DNA of 47,748 bases from Spirochaetaceae bacterium. Lineage in GTDB: Bacteria > Myxococcota_A > UBA9160 > UBA4427. This document shows positions 8,661 to 18,291 of this stretch, one piece after another. Every line of letters begins with the position of its first letter. Positions within the stretch are counted from its first letter, which is position 1. A model generated the notes under the pieces. It ran no database searches, was not told the DNA's origin, and worked only from the letters and a program-made list of their open reading frames with translations. Location of the stretch: contig JACKFD010000022.1 in the NCBI GenBank assembly GCA_020632655.1, positions 1 through 47,748 of the forward strand, read 5' to 3'. Made by a program: the position numbers and the translations under genes.

Positions 8661-9350
8661 TCAGACCCGCGGAATCGCGTCCATCGACCCCGCGAGCGCC
8701 TCGAGGGCCCGGGGATACATCCCCCGCTTCAGCGCGCGCATCGCCGGGTCCGCCTTGCCGGCCAGCTCCGCCGCGATCGCGATCGCCCGGGGCAGCACCT
8801 CGGCCTCGTCGACGGCGTGATCGACGATGCGCCGTTCGAGGGCGGCCTCGGCGCCGTAGCGCGTGCCGGTCACGATCAGCTCGTGGGCCGTCTGGATCGG
8901 CACCCGGGCCTGGATCAGCGCCGTCATGCCCGGATGCAGGGGGGCCTTCATGTCGATCTCGGGCATGCACCAGTAGCCGCGATCGCGCCGCATGACGCGG
9001 AAGTCGTGGGCGAGGCTGAGCTGGGCGCCGGCGCCGAAGGCGTGGCCGTTGATCGCCGCGACCGTGATCGTCGGGAAGGTCAGCACGCGCGCCATCAGGC
9101 CGAGGACCGACGGGATGTAGGCGTCGCGCTCGGCCGCATCCTGTCGCGAGAGCAGCCACTCGAGGTCGAGGCCGTTCGAGTAGAACTTCCCGTCACCGGT
9201 CGTCACGAGGGCCGCGGGGCTGCCGGCCGACTCGACCTCGTCGAGGGCCGCGTGCCAGGCCGCCAGGCTCTCCGGCCGGAAGCGGTTCTCGCCCGCGGCG
9301 AAACGCAGGACGAAGACGTTCCCCTCGCGCTCGAGGCGGACGTCGCTCAT
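8661..9350 (-). CDS. Delta3,Delta2-enoyl-CoA isomerase-like crotonase
   Basis: 229 residues, crotonase fold. FSNGLD-type segment KFYSNGLDLEW and INGHAFGAGAQL form the oxyanion hole and CoA pocket. In enoyl-CoA hydratases the second segment carries a Glu (GGGCE); here it is Gln (GAGAQ), while the second acid is kept in YWCMPEIDM. A single Glu at that position is characteristic of enoyl-CoA isomerases, and the run HDFRVMRRDRG closely resembles plant peroxisomal ECI. I infer isomerisation of 3-enoyl-CoA to trans-2-enoyl-CoA during unsaturated fatty-acid beta-oxidation rather than hydration. It follows the TPR gene by 31 bases in the same orientation, with an AAGGGG ribosome-binding site six bases before the ATG. 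Confidence 0.78.
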   Translation of the reverse strand: MSDVRLEREGNVFVLRFAAGENRFRPESLAAWHAALDEVESAGSPAALVTTGDGKFYSNGLDLEWLLSRQDAAERDAYIPSVLGLMARVLTFPTITVAAINGHAFGAGAQLSLAHDFRVMRRDRGYWCMPEIDMKAPLHPGMTALIQARVPIQTAHELIVTGTRYGAEAALERRIVDHAVDEAEVLPRAIAIAAELAGKADPAMRALKRGMYPRALEALAGSMDAIPRV

Positions 9351-9381
9351 GGGCAGCCCCTTCTCTGGCCCTCGTCGGCGG

Positions 9382-9726
9382 TCAATCCCGGCCCTTCCGC
9401 ATCTGGATGCCCATGGCCCGGGCGCGGGCGTCCTCGGCCTCGGGGATCTTCCCCTGCTGCATCAGGATCCGGGACAGGTTCGTATGGGAGAGCGCATCGT
9501 CCGGCTCGAGCTCGACGAGCTTCTCCGCCGCCTCCACGGCGGCCTCGAAGTCGCCCTGCTTCGCGAGGGCCATCGAGAGTCCGTTCCAGGCGATCGCGAG
9601 TCCGGGCTCGACGGCGAGGGCCGCTCGGTAGCGCTCGATCGCCTCGTCGATTCGTCCCTTGGCGAAGAGCGCGAAGCCCTGCTTGTAGATCGCCTTCGGA
9701 TCGGACTCGTCGGATTCGGGGGACAT
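9382..9726 (-). CDS. Small TPR-repeat protein
   Basis: 114 residues. Contains about three tetratricopeptide repeats (roughly residues 10-108), with the spaced small/hydrophobic pattern AIYKQGFALFAKGRIDEAI, then AWNGLSMALAKQGDFEAA and SHTNLSRILMQQGKIPEAE. No signal peptide, so it is probably a cytoplasmic scaffold for protein-protein contacts. AAGGAG lies nine bases before the ATG. Transcription probably starts at the palindromic -10 element shared with the divergent GNAT gene. It appears to form an operon with the downstream enoyl-CoA isomerase. Partner unknown. Confidence 0.82.
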   Translation of the reverse strand: MSPESDESDPKAIYKQGFALFAKGRIDEAIERYRAALAVEPGLAIAWNGLSMALAKQGDFEAAVEAAEKLVELEPDDALSHTNLSRILMQQGKIPEAEDARARAMGIQMRKGRD

Positions 9727-9746
9727 GGCGAAACGCTCCTTCCGGC

Positions 9747-9760
9747 GCGAGTATACTCGC
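9747..9760. promoter_or_regulatory. Palindromic -10 element shared by two divergent genes
   Basis: GCGAGTATACTCGC is a perfect 14-base palindrome containing TATACT on both strands. On the plus strand the hexamer (9752-9757) is nine bases before the GNAT ATG at 9767. On the minus strand it lies 25 bases before the TPR gene ATG, with a Shine-Dalgarno sequence between. No convincing -35 is visible on either side. It probably acts as a bidirectional promoter. Confidence 0.5.
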
Positions 9761-9766
9761 CCGACG

Positions 9767-10840
9767 ATGGAGATCCGGACGCTCTACGCCCGTGAACGGC
9801 TCGGTCTCGCTGCAATGCTCGACGCCTGGCCGCTCGCGGAGGGCTGGTCGGCGGGCGATCGGCTGCGCGCCCTGATCGAGTACGAGCCGAGCTGGAGCGA
9901 CGAGAACGTCTTCGTCGCGATCGAGCAGGATCGAATCGTCTCGACCGTCACGATCCTGCCCCGCCCGATTCGCATCCTGGGGCATACGATCCCGGCCGGT
10001 GGACTCGCGGGTCTCTACACGGATCCCGCGTTCCGTCGCCGCGGGATCGCCTCGGCGCTGCTCGAGCGGGCCTGCGATGCGATGCGCGGTCGCGGTCTCG
10101 AGCTCGCGCTCGTCTTCCCGGCCGCGCCGCCGGCGACCACGGCGTTCTTCGAGAAGCGTGGCTTCTCGGTCTGGGCGGGTCAGCGGACGATCCTGCGACG
10201 TGATCCGAAGGGGCCTGCGGCCCGGGAAGGCGGTGCGGCGGACGAGCTGACGCTCGAGCCGGTCGGCGCAGGCGACGAGCGGGTGCTGCAATCCGTGAAG
10301 TCGATCCACGCGGCGTATGCGGCGAGTCGGAGCGGCATCGTCGCCCGCGACGACGGACTCTGGAAAGAGAGCCTCGCGATGCCGTCGGGCGCGCGCGAGG
10401 AGTTCTGGATCGCGCGACGAGGTGGGCTCGCGGTCGCCTACGCCCGCGCGTCGATCGTCGACGACGTCTTCACGATCACCGAGTTCGGTCGCTTCGAGGA
10501 CGGTGCCGATGCGCTGGCGAAGCTCGTGGCGAGCCTGCTCGAGCCGCGCGAGGAGGATCCCCTGATCCCGGCAGGCGCCCGGGGCGTCGCAAGCGACTCG
10601 TTGCGCGCCTTCCTCGTCGCGCCCACCTTCGACGACATCGGCCTGACGGTCGCGCTCGAGCACCGCGCGATCCGCTCGCATCCCATGGAAGATGCGAGCG
10701 CCTGCTTCCGGTGCGTGAACCTGATCGGGCTGGCGTCGCGGCTCGACGTGGATCTGCTGCCCGACGAGGACGGTCGTGCGTTCCTGCGGCGGATCCTGCC
10801 GCCGGACGCGATGGTCTTCTGGCCGTCGGATCGCTTCTGA
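9767..10840 (+). CDS. GNAT-family N-acetyltransferase
   Basis: 357 residues. The N-terminal GNAT domain (about residues 1-150) carries the acetyl-CoA pyrophosphate-binding element RRRGIASALLE (90-100) after the beta-strand AGLYTDPAF. The C-terminal half (about 160-357) looks like a degenerate second acetyltransferase-like domain, as in two-domain GNATs, but shows no second CoA motif. The ATG at 9767 is chosen because the domain begins immediately there. An in-frame ATG at 9725 exists but would put the -10 element inside the gene. The acceptor is unknown (small amine, antibiotic or protein). The next gene, a DUF1499 lipoprotein, is 55 bases downstream in the same direction. Confidence 0.82.
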   Translation: MEIRTLYARERLGLAAMLDAWPLAEGWSAGDRLRALIEYEPSWSDENVFVAIEQDRIVSTVTILPRPIRILGHTIPAGGLAGLYTDPAFRRRGIASALLERACDAMRGRGLELALVFPAAPPATTAFFEKRGFSVWAGQRTILRRDPKGPAAREGGAADELTLEPVGAGDERVLQSVKSIHAAYAASRSGIVARDDGLWKESLAMPSGAREEFWIARRGGLAVAYARASIVDDVFTITEFGRFEDGADALAKLVASLLEPREEDPLIPAGARGVASDSLRAFLVAPTFDDIGLTVALEHRAIRSHPMEDASACFRCVNLIGLASRLDVDLLPDEDGRAFLRRILPPDAMVFWPSDRF

Positions 10841-10895
10841 GCGGGGTCTTCGGTACGGGAGGCGTCGCGCCGCCGGACCGTGGGAGGAGCTTCGG

Positions 10896-11354
10896 ATGAG
10901 GAAGATGGTCTGGATCGGGGCCCTGCTCGCGATGGGATGCGCCGGGCGCATGCCCGACGATCTCGGCCCGCAGGCGGGTCGCCTGCGCGCCTGTCCCCCG
11001 TCACCGAATTGTGTCTCGAGCGCGGCCGAGGACGCCGGGCACGCGATCGCCCCCTTCGTGATCGAAGGCGACGCGCGTGCGGCCTGGACGGCGCTGCAGG
11101 GCGAGCTCGCGGCACGGCCGCGTGTCGAGATCGTGACGCGTCGGGACGACTACGTACACGCGGTCTTCACCACGCGCCTCATGCGCTATCGCGACGACGT
11201 CGAGCTGCTGCTCGATGCACCGCGTGGGCGCATCGACGTGCGCTCCGCCTCGCGGGTCGGCTACGGCGACATGGGCGCGAATCGCGCGCGGATCGAGTCG
11301 TTGCGCGCGGCGCTGGCCGAGGCGGGCTTCGTCGCGCCGTCGGCGGGGCGTTAG
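10896..11354 (+). CDS. DUF1499 family lipoprotein
   Basis: 152 residues. A very short signal peptide ends in the lipobox-like LLAMGC (Cys15). The mature part matches the DUF1499 pattern: CPPSPNCVSS near residues 33-42, a central beta-rich segment (RDDYVHAVFTTRLMRYRDD) and a closing RSASRVGYGDMGANRARIE. Members are usually small envelope or thylakoid-lumen proteins of unknown function. GGGAGGAG lies seven bases before the ATG and fixes the start. It is probably co-transcribed with the preceding acetyltransferase. Confidence 0.85.
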   Translation: MRKMVWIGALLAMGCAGRMPDDLGPQAGRLRACPPSPNCVSSAAEDAGHAIAPFVIEGDARAAWTALQGELAARPRVEIVTRRDDYVHAVFTTRLMRYRDDVELLLDAPRGRIDVRSASRVGYGDMGANRARIESLRAALAEAGFVAPSAGR

Positions 11355-11429
11355 GCGGGTCGAGCTCGATTGGAGCGGCGTGTCGGGCGGGTCTCGACCA
11401 TCGCCCCGTCGAACCGGGCTGCTCCGGGA

Positions 11430-12095
11430 TCAGCGCGGCGCCGCCTGCGGGCGTCTGAGCAGCACGAGCGTCGCGCCCGACCCGCCGAGCCGTGCGGGCG
11501 CCGGCGCGAAGGCCAGCACGTGCTCGGCGGTCGGCTTGCGCGTCAGCCAATCCGGCAGCGCGTCGCGGAGCACGGCCTCGCCGCCCGGCGAGCGCGCGCC
11601 CCGGCCGTGGATCAGCAGCACGCAGGCGAGCCCGCGATGGCGCGCGCTCTCGAGACGCCGCGCGAGCAGTCGCCCGCCGCCGCGGCGCCGGACGCCGTGC
11701 AGGTCGATCCGCTCCTCGGGTTCGGGCTCGCCGCGAGCGAGCGCGGCCAGGGTCGCGTCGCTCACGCCGGCTGCGGCCGCACGCAGGGGCTCGTCCGGGT
11801 CGGGCCATCGGAAGCCGCCCTGCGCCGTACGCGCGGATCTCGCGCCGCGTGCGGTGCCCCGCTCGGCGGGCCTTGCGGCGGCGCGTGCCGTCGGGGGACG
11901 GCGGACGCGTTCGGGGCCGCGCTCGATCGGTCGCGTCGAGGCGTCGACGAGGTCGGCGAAGGACTCGCTTCCGCGCGGCTCCGGTCGCTCGGGGTTGCTC
12001 GCCGGGTCGCTGGGGCCGGCCCGCCGTCTGCGCTCGGACGCGCGTTGCGGCTTCGCATCGTCGCTCGAGCCCCCGCGGCTCCGGCGCGCGGTCAC
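11430..12095 (-). CDS. Smr-domain protein (MutS2-C-terminal-like nuclease domain)
   Basis: 221 residues. A disordered Arg/Pro/Ser-rich N-terminal half (about 1-90) leads to a C-terminal Smr domain: RIDLHG (about 129-134), HGRGARSPGG in the usual HGxG loop and GGSGATLVLLRR at the end. Smr domains nick branched DNA or cut RNA. Stand-alone bacterial versions (YdaL/SmrA/SmrB types) are nucleases, SmrB acting on mRNA at collided ribosomes. The ATG overlaps the mutY stop as ATGA (12092-12095), so it is translationally coupled to a DNA-repair gene, which favours a role on nucleic acid. Substrate undetermined. Confidence 0.85.
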   Translation of the reverse strand: MTARRSRGGSSDDAKPQRASERRRRAGPSDPASNPERPEPRGSESFADLVDASTRPIERGPERVRRPPTARAAARPAERGTARGARSARTAQGGFRWPDPDEPLRAAAAGVSDATLAALARGEPEPEERIDLHGVRRRGGGRLLARRLESARHRGLACVLLIHGRGARSPGGEAVLRDALPDWLTRKPTAEHVLAFAPAPARLGGSGATLVLLRRPQAAPR

Positions 12096-13273
12096 GGCCG
12101 CGCCGAGGCGCCGCGTGGGCGACGAGGCGTACGATCACGCGGATCCCGTGCGGCGCGGGCCGAGACCTCGTTCGTCACGCCGAAGAGCGCGAGCGCCTTG
12201 CGGGTCGCGCCGGCGTGGGCGAGCTCGAGCAGCGCCTCGGGTCGCAGCCAGCGATGGGCGACGAAGCCCTCGCGTCGGACGCGTCCGCCGGGCACCGGTC
12301 GCGCGCGGAAGACGTCGAGGGCGAGGCGGCGATGCGTGAACAGGTGCTCGACGCTCCCGACGGGCTCGACGCCGCGCAGCTCGAGGCCGACGTGTCGACG
12401 GAGCACCTCGGCCACGCGGTCCGAGGGCGCCTCGTCGGTACCGATCTCGCCGCCGGGCAGCTCCCAGAGCCCCGCCATCAGTCCCTCTTCCGGTCGCCGG
12501 ACCGCGAGGATGCGTCCCTCACGCTCGATCCAGACGGCGACCGCGCGCATCGGCTTCTGCTTCGCCTTCTTCGGCTTGATCGGCAGCGTCTCGGCGTCCC
12601 CCGCCGCGTGTGCGTCGCAGCGCGACCGGATCGGGCAGGCGAGACAGGCGGGGCTGCGGGGCGTGCAGGTCGTTGCGCCGAGCTCCATCAAGGCCTGGTT
12701 CAGGTCGCCCGGTCGCGTTCCGCGCACGAGCCGGCCCGCGACGGACCAGATCGCCTCGACCACGTCGCGTCGGGTCGAGTCCGCGCGGATGCCGAGCACG
12801 CGCGCGAGCACCCGGATCACGTTGCCGTCGACGAGCGGCTCCTCGCGGTCGAAGGCGATCGAGGCGATCGCGCCGGCCGTATAACGCCCGATCCCGCGCA
12901 GGCCGCGCAGCGACTCGGCGTCGTCGGGCAGTCGGCCGCCGTGATCGCGTACGACGCTCTCGGCGGCAGCCTTCAGGTTGCGCGCGCGCGAGTAGTAGCC
13001 GAGGCCCGTCCAGACGGCGTAGACCTCGTCCAGCTCCGCCCGCGCGAGGCTCGCTATGTCCGGGAAGCGATCGAGGAAGCGCTCCCAGTACGGGATCACG
13101 GTCTCCACCCGCGTCTGCTGCAGCATCGCCTCGGAGATCCAGATCGCGTAGGGATCGCGCGTCCGCCGCCAGGGCAGATCCCGACGGTTCGCGTCGTACC
13201 AGCGAAGCAGCGGCGCCCGGATCCCCCGGATCCGGTCCGCGGACGTGTCGTCCAGACGGAAGGGCTCGCTCAT
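12092..13273 (-). CDS. mutY: A/G-specific adenine DNA glycosylase
   Basis: 393 residues. Removes adenine mispaired with 8-oxoguanine. Catalytic Glu48 lies in SEAMLQQTRV, the helix-hairpin-helix in GLRGIGRYTAGAI (about 124-136) and catalytic Asp149 in LVDGNVIRV. The [4Fe-4S] ligands are Cys203, 210, 213 and 219 (spacing C-x6-C-x2-C-x5-C). A NUDIX-like C-terminal domain (about 235-370, AVRRPEEGLMAGLWELPGGE) recognises 8-oxoG. The start ATG at 13273 gives the normal N-terminus; reading further upstream would run into sfsA. It sits seven bases after sfsA and overlaps the Smr gene. It needs an Fe-S cluster, which the SUF operon in this window can supply. Confidence 0.95.
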   Translation of the reverse strand: MSEPFRLDDTSADRIRGIRAPLLRWYDANRRDLPWRRTRDPYAIWISEAMLQQTRVETVIPYWERFLDRFPDIASLARAELDEVYAVWTGLGYYSRARNLKAAAESVVRDHGGRLPDDAESLRGLRGIGRYTAGAIASIAFDREEPLVDGNVIRVLARVLGIRADSTRRDVVEAIWSVAGRLVRGTRPGDLNQALMELGATTCTPRSPACLACPIRSRCDAHAAGDAETLPIKPKKAKQKPMRAVAVWIEREGRILAVRRPEEGLMAGLWELPGGEIGTDEAPSDRVAEVLRRHVGLELRGVEPVGSVEHLFTHRRLALDVFRARPVPGGRVRREGFVAHRWLRPEALLELAHAGATRKALALFGVTNEVSARAARDPRDRTPRRPRGASARP

Positions 13274-13280
13274 GCCCGGT

Positions 13281-13979
13281 TCATAGCAGCACGGGCAGCA
13301 CGCGTTCCAGACGGATCCGGTCGCCCCGCACCCGGGCCGAGAGGGCGTGCAGCTCGACGCCCGCGCGTGCCGCCTCCCGGAGCGTCGCGCCGTAGGCGGG
13401 GTCGATGTCGTCGGCGGGCGCGACGGAGTCGGCATCGGCGCGCTGGACCACGTAGAGGAGGGCCGCCCGCTCGCCCGCCCGGCGTCGCGCCATCAGGTGA
13501 TCGAGATGGCGGCGGCCGCGTTCGGTCACGGCGTCGGGAAAGCGTGCGCGCCGCGAGGCACAGAGCGTGACGCTCTTGACCTCGATCCAGCACGGCGCCT
13601 GCGCGGCACCGCCCGCGAGCCGGAAGTCGAAGCGCGAGCCCTCGGGCGTGGCGACCTCGGGTCGGACGTCTTCGTAGCCGGCGAAGGGCGAGTAGGCGCC
13701 GCGCTCGAGCATGCGGCGCGCGAGCGCGTTGGCCTTCGCGGCGTGCAGGCCGACCCAGACGCTTCCCACCCGGATCATCTCGAGCGTGTGTCGCAGCTTC
13801 CGCCGCGGATCGTCGTGGGTCGAGCAGCGGACGAGGGAGCCCGGACGTCGCGTACCGAGCATGCTGCCGGGATTCGGGCAATGGACCGTGACCTCGCGCC
13901 CGTCTTCGAGCTCGACGTCCGCCAGGAAGCGCTTGTAGCGACGCACGAGACGTCCGCGCAGCTGCGCCTCGATCGGCAT
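13281..13979 (-). CDS. sfsA: SfsA family protein (sugar fermentation stimulation homologue)
   Basis: 232 residues, close to the 234 of E. coli SfsA. Conserved blocks visible in order: RRYKRFLADV, VHCPNPGSM, the WIEVKSVTL box, FPDAVTERGRRHLDHL and the closing LERVLPVLL. The fold contains a PD-(D/E)xK-type nuclease-like core (WIEVKS), and members bind DNA; the cellular role is poorly defined. ATG 13979 matches the E. coli N-terminus; an in-frame ATG at 14036 would add 19 residues. First gene of an sfsA-mutY-smr unit. Confidence 0.92.
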   Translation of the reverse strand: MPIEAQLRGRLVRRYKRFLADVELEDGREVTVHCPNPGSMLGTRRPGSLVRCSTHDDPRRKLRHTLEMIRVGSVWVGLHAAKANALARRMLERGAYSPFAGYEDVRPEVATPEGSRFDFRLAGGAAQAPCWIEVKSVTLCASRRARFPDAVTERGRRHLDHLMARRRAGERAALLYVVQRADADSVAPADDIDPAYGATLREAARAGVELHALSARVRGDRIRLERVLPVLL

Positions 13980-14246
13980 CGAGATGGCCTCGAGCCGAGC
14001 GCGCGTCGCGTCGGTCCCACTGTCCCGCCCGTGCATCTTCGCTTCGGCCTCCCCCGCCGTCGATCCGGCATCGTCGCGTCGACCCCTCCGCGCCACGCGT
14101 CCGGCTCGCCGTCCCGGCTCGAGCGTATCGGATCGACGCGCGAGCACGTGGGGGTCGCGCGTCATCGCGAAGCTTCGTTCTCCGCGTCCGTCTCCGCGTC
14201 CACGAAGCGCGTTGACGCGCGCTGCCCGGGCGCGCACGATCGGGCG

Positions 14247-14918
14247 ATGCGGGACCGACTCGAGCGACTGATCCTGGTGCGTCACGGCGAGACCGCGGGC
14301 CAGTCGAGCATCCGCTACTACGGCGCGACCGACGTGCCGCTCTCCGACGAGGGCCGTGCCCAGGTGCGGGCGGCCCGCAGGCGCATCCCCGGCGAGACGT
14401 TCGAGGTCGTCTGGTCGAGCTCGCTCTGCCGGGCCTGGGAGTCGGCGCGGATCCTCGCGCCGCGTCATGCGATCCGGCTCGAGGCGGACTTCCGCGAGGT
14501 CGACTTCGGTCGTTGGGAGGGGCTGACCCGTGAAGAGATCGAGCGGCGCGATCCCTCGCTCTACGCCGCCTGGCGGGCGCAGGCGCCCGCTTTCGACTAC
14601 CCCGGCGGCGAGCGCCGCAGCGACTTCCGCGCCCGGATCGGACGCGGCCTCGGTCGACTTCGCACGAGCGGCGTCCGGTCGGCGCTGGTGGTCGCGCACA
14701 AGGGCGTCGTCCGTACGCTGCTCGAGCTCGTGAGCGGCCAGACGCTCGGCCCGGATGATCCCGCTCTCGCCGGCGTGATCCACGTCTCGCGCCTGCCCTC
14801 GGGCGAGTGGCGGACGGGACGGCGGGGCAGCGATCCCTCCTGCAGCGAGCCGCCCGTCGGAATCGCGATGCCGTCGCCGCGTCCCGCCGAAGCGGTCGCT
14901 CCTCAGAGCACGCCGTAG
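14247..14918 (+). CDS. Histidine phosphatase (phosphoglycerate mutase-like)
   Basis: 223 residues. Catalytic RHGE motif at residues 12-15 (nucleophile His13), acid-proton-donor region FGRWEGL (about 87-93), and second catalytic His151 in VVAHKG. This is branch-1 histidine phosphatase architecture, as in cobalamin-pathway CobC or broad-specificity phosphatases; the substrate is unclear. The last 30 or so residues are Pro/Ser-rich and not part of the domain, and the reading frame runs 16 bases into the convergent gdhA gene. TTGACG (14212-14217) with a weak CACGAT 17 bases later lies immediately upstream and may be the promoter. Confidence 0.85.
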   Translation: MRDRLERLILVRHGETAGQSSIRYYGATDVPLSDEGRAQVRAARRRIPGETFEVVWSSSLCRAWESARILAPRHAIRLEADFREVDFGRWEGLTREEIERRDPSLYAAWRAQAPAFDYPGGERRSDFRARIGRGLGRLRTSGVRSALVVAHKGVVRTLLELVSGQTLGPDDPALAGVIHVSRLPSGEWRTGRRGSDPSCSEPPVGIAMPSPRPAEAVAPQSTP

Positions 14919-16270
14919 GAGAGCATCGCGTCGGCGACCTTGATGAAGCCCGCGATGTTCGCGCCGCGCAGATAGTCGACGAAGTCGCCTTCGCGGCCGT
15001 GCTCGACGCAGGAGCGATGGATCTTCTGCATGATCTCGAGGAGCTGCCGGTCGACCTCCTCGCGCGGCCAGGACAGACGCATCGCGTTCTGCGTCTGCTC
15101 GAGGCCCGAGACCGCGACGCCGCCGGCGTTCGCGGCCTTTGCGGGGCCGAAGAGGATCCGGGCCTCCCGGAAGACGTCGATCGCCTCGATCGTCGAGGGC
15201 ATGTTCGCACCCTCGGCGACGAGCTGGCAGCCGTTGGCGACGAGTGCGCGCGCCTCGTCGCCTTCGATCTCGTTCTGCGTGGCGCAGGGGAAGGCCATGT
15301 CGCAGGGCACGCCCCAGGGATGCTGGCCCTCGTGGAACGAGCCGCCCCATCGCTCGACGTACTCGCGGATCCGTCCGCGGCGCTTCGTCTTGAGATCGAC
15401 GATCCAGGCGAGCTTCTCCGCGTCGATGCCGTTCGGGTCGTGGACGAAGCCACCGGAGTCCGAGAGCGTGACGACTCGCGCCCCGAGCTCGATCAGCTTC
15501 TCCGCCGTGTAGAGCGCGACGTTGCCCGAGCCCGACACGATGCAGGTCTTGCCCTCGACGTCGTCTCCGCGCGTGGCGAGCATCTCCCGTGCGAAGTAGA
15601 CGCAGCCGTAGCCCGTCGCCTCCGTCCGGATCAAGGACCCGCCGAAGGCGAGCCCCTTGCCCGTGAGCGTGCCCGTGAACTCGTTCTGGAGCCGCTTGTA
15701 CTGCCCGAAGAGGTAGGAGACCTCGCGGGCGCCGACGCCGATGTCGCCTGCCGGGATGTCGGTGTTGGGGCCGATGTGTCGGTAGAGCTCGGTCATGAAG
15801 GCCTGGCAGAAGCGCATGACCTCGCCGTCGCTCTTGCGATGCGGGTTGAAGTTCGCGCCGCCCTTCGCGCCGCCCATCGGCAGCGTCGTCAGCGCGTTCT
15901 TCAGGACCTGCTCGAAGCCGAGGAACTTGAGGATCGAGAGCGTCACGTTCTTGTGGAAGCGCAGACCACCCTTGTAGGGGCCGATCGCGTTGTTGAACTG
16001 GACGCGCATCCCGCGATTGGTCCGCACGTTGTTCGCATCGTCGACCCAGCAGACGCGGAAGATGATGATCCGATCGGGCTCGGTCAGTCGATCGAGGATG
16101 TGCGCGTCCTTGTAGGCCTTCTTGTCCTCCAGGAAGGGGACGAGGTCGCGGGCCACCTCGCGGACGGCCTGATGGAACTCGGGCTGTCCGGGATTCCGGC
16201 GCCGGAGTCCCGACATGAAGCGGTCGAGATAGGCGTCGGCTGCGGCCCGCTGGGTCTTCGAGAGGGGCAT
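14903..16270 (-). CDS. gdhA: Glutamate dehydrogenase, small hexameric type (probably NADP-dependent)
   Basis: 455 residues, the usual length. Interconverts 2-oxoglutarate plus ammonia and glutamate. Substrate-binding GPYKGGLRFH and catalytic-lysine motif PMGGAKGGANFNP are intact. The Rossmann domain begins near IVSGSGNVALYTAEKL, whose final glycine position is Ala; the following Ser-Asp rather than an acidic beta-2 end fits NADP preference, though this is only inferred. It starts four bases after the acs stop and is presumably translated from the same message (pepP-acs-gdhA). Its 3' end overlaps the histidine phosphatase gene tail to tail by 16 bases. Confidence 0.94.
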   Translation of the reverse strand: MPLSKTQRAAADAYLDRFMSGLRRRNPGQPEFHQAVREVARDLVPFLEDKKAYKDAHILDRLTEPDRIIIFRVCWVDDANNVRTNRGMRVQFNNAIGPYKGGLRFHKNVTLSILKFLGFEQVLKNALTTLPMGGAKGGANFNPHRKSDGEVMRFCQAFMTELYRHIGPNTDIPAGDIGVGAREVSYLFGQYKRLQNEFTGTLTGKGLAFGGSLIRTEATGYGCVYFAREMLATRGDDVEGKTCIVSGSGNVALYTAEKLIELGARVVTLSDSGGFVHDPNGIDAEKLAWIVDLKTKRRGRIREYVERWGGSFHEGQHPWGVPCDMAFPCATQNEIEGDEARALVANGCQLVAEGANMPSTIEAIDVFREARILFGPAKAANAGGVAVSGLEQTQNAMRLSWPREEVDRQLLEIMQKIHRSCVEHGREGDFVDYLRGANIAGFIKVADAMLSYGVL

Positions 16271-16274
16271 GGGA

Positions 16275-18230
<1,956 letters not shown>

Positions 18231-18291
18231 GGGTGCTTCGTCCTCTCTCGTCGAGCGGCGCGCCGGACTCTTGGATGCGGGGCGACGCCGA

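Noticed and set aside
14168..14203. CGAAGCTTCG palindrome and two adjacent TCTCCGCGTCC direct repeats upstream of the histidine phosphatase
   Set aside because: Short, GC-biased and not aligned with a convincing promoter; not enough to call an operator.
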